The translations under genes and the position numbers were made by a program. Positions 5,701 through 5,882 of a stretch of DNA of 5,882 nucleotides are shown in pieces. The DNA lies in the NCBI GenBank assembly GCA_013203195.1, contig JABMQM010000294.1, positions 1 through 5,882 of the forward strand, read 5' to 3'. Origin of the DNA: Desulfobacteraceae bacterium (GTDB lineage Bacteria; Desulfobacterota; Desulfobacteria; Desulfobacterales; UBA11574). The notes below the pieces were generated by a model. It was not told the DNA's origin. It did not search any database and worked only from the letters and a program-made list of their open reading frames with translations. The first letter of the stretch is position 1. The number at the start of each line of letters is the position of its first letter.

Positions 5701-5882
5701 ATGCCAGAATTTAATATAACATCCCCGCTAAAAAAAGCTCCGGAAACTGCTGCCCGCAATCTGGAAGACTATTTTTCAGATCACGGCGATGCGATTATAG
5801 CATACAGTGGAGGGGTTGACAGCACCCTGCTGGCTTATGTCGCCCACCGGACCCTGGGCAACAGAATGGTGGCCGCCCTGGC
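5701..5882 (+). CDS. larE: Probable ATP-dependent sacrificial sulfur transferase LarE (5' part, cut by window end)
   Basis: Only the first 60 codons are present. After about 20 variable residues comes a helix (ARNLEDYFSDHGDAIIAY) and the PP-loop SGGVDS at residues 36-41, followed by TLLAYVAHRTLGNRMVAAL. This order and spacing match LarE (ExsB-like) proteins. LarE activates the pyridinium dicarboxylic acid mononucleotide with ATP and donates sulfur to it, making the nickel-pincer cofactor of lactate racemase and related enzymes. The residues that would show the sulfur source (a sacrificial cysteine or three cysteines for a 4Fe-4S cluster) lie beyond the window. Other PP-loop enzymes (QueC, NAD synthetase, TtcA) are less likely because of the AYSGGVDSTLL context. 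ATG 5701 is the only start after the in-frame stops at 5656-5661, yet it has no clear Shine-Dalgarno. It is incomplete only because the window ends. Confidence 0.8.
   Translation, partial: MPEFNITSPLKKAPETAARNLEDYFSDHGDAIIAYSGGVDSTLLAYVAHRTLGNRMVAAL

Overview
The window carries six genes, all on the plus strand. Five are complete: a DUF1992 (DnaJ-related) protein, a two-helix membrane protein with a SHOCT-like tail, nifU, nifS and serA. The sixth is the 5' end of a probable larE, cut by the window edge. I see no rRNA, tRNA, insertion sequence or CRISPR array. Moderate GC, a true NifS-type cysteine desulfurase, modular NifU and very repeat-rich gaps suggest a deltaproteobacterium (Desulfobacterota, Desulfobacterales-like, probably an anaerobic sulfate reducer). 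That placement is inferred from gene style and remembered repeats, not from a search.

Layout: 1-211 is a leader with a small dyad and a weak promoter-like pair. 212-583 is the DUF1992 gene. 584-786 is a gap with hairpin repeat A. 787-1275 is the membrane protein. 1276-1585 is a gap with hairpin repeats B and C. 1586-3585 is nifU-nifS, a tight operon with a 4-nt ATGA overlap. 3586-3833 is a gap with hairpin repeat D. 3834-5426 is serA. 5427-5700 is a gap with hairpin repeat E. 5701-5882 is larE (partial).

Function: NifS takes sulfur from cysteine and NifU assembles and passes on Fe-S clusters. No nitrogenase genes are visible, so this pair may be the cell's general Fe-S system. SerA starts serine synthesis, and serine is the precursor of the cysteine NifS consumes. 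LarE is a PP-loop sulfur transferase in nickel-pincer cofactor synthesis. The three thus touch sulfur metabolism, but long repeat-filled gaps separate them and a shared operon is not shown.

The most unusual signal lies between the genes. All four internal gaps contain at least one long imperfect inverted repeat whose arms are themselves short tandem arrays. The unit is 7 nt in A, C and D, 8 nt in B, and 7 to 10 nt in E. The unit sequences are unrelated except that A and C are diverged copies of one element, differing by exactly two 7-nt units in one arm. One architecture with changing sequence suggests a class of intergenic elements, not one repeat family.
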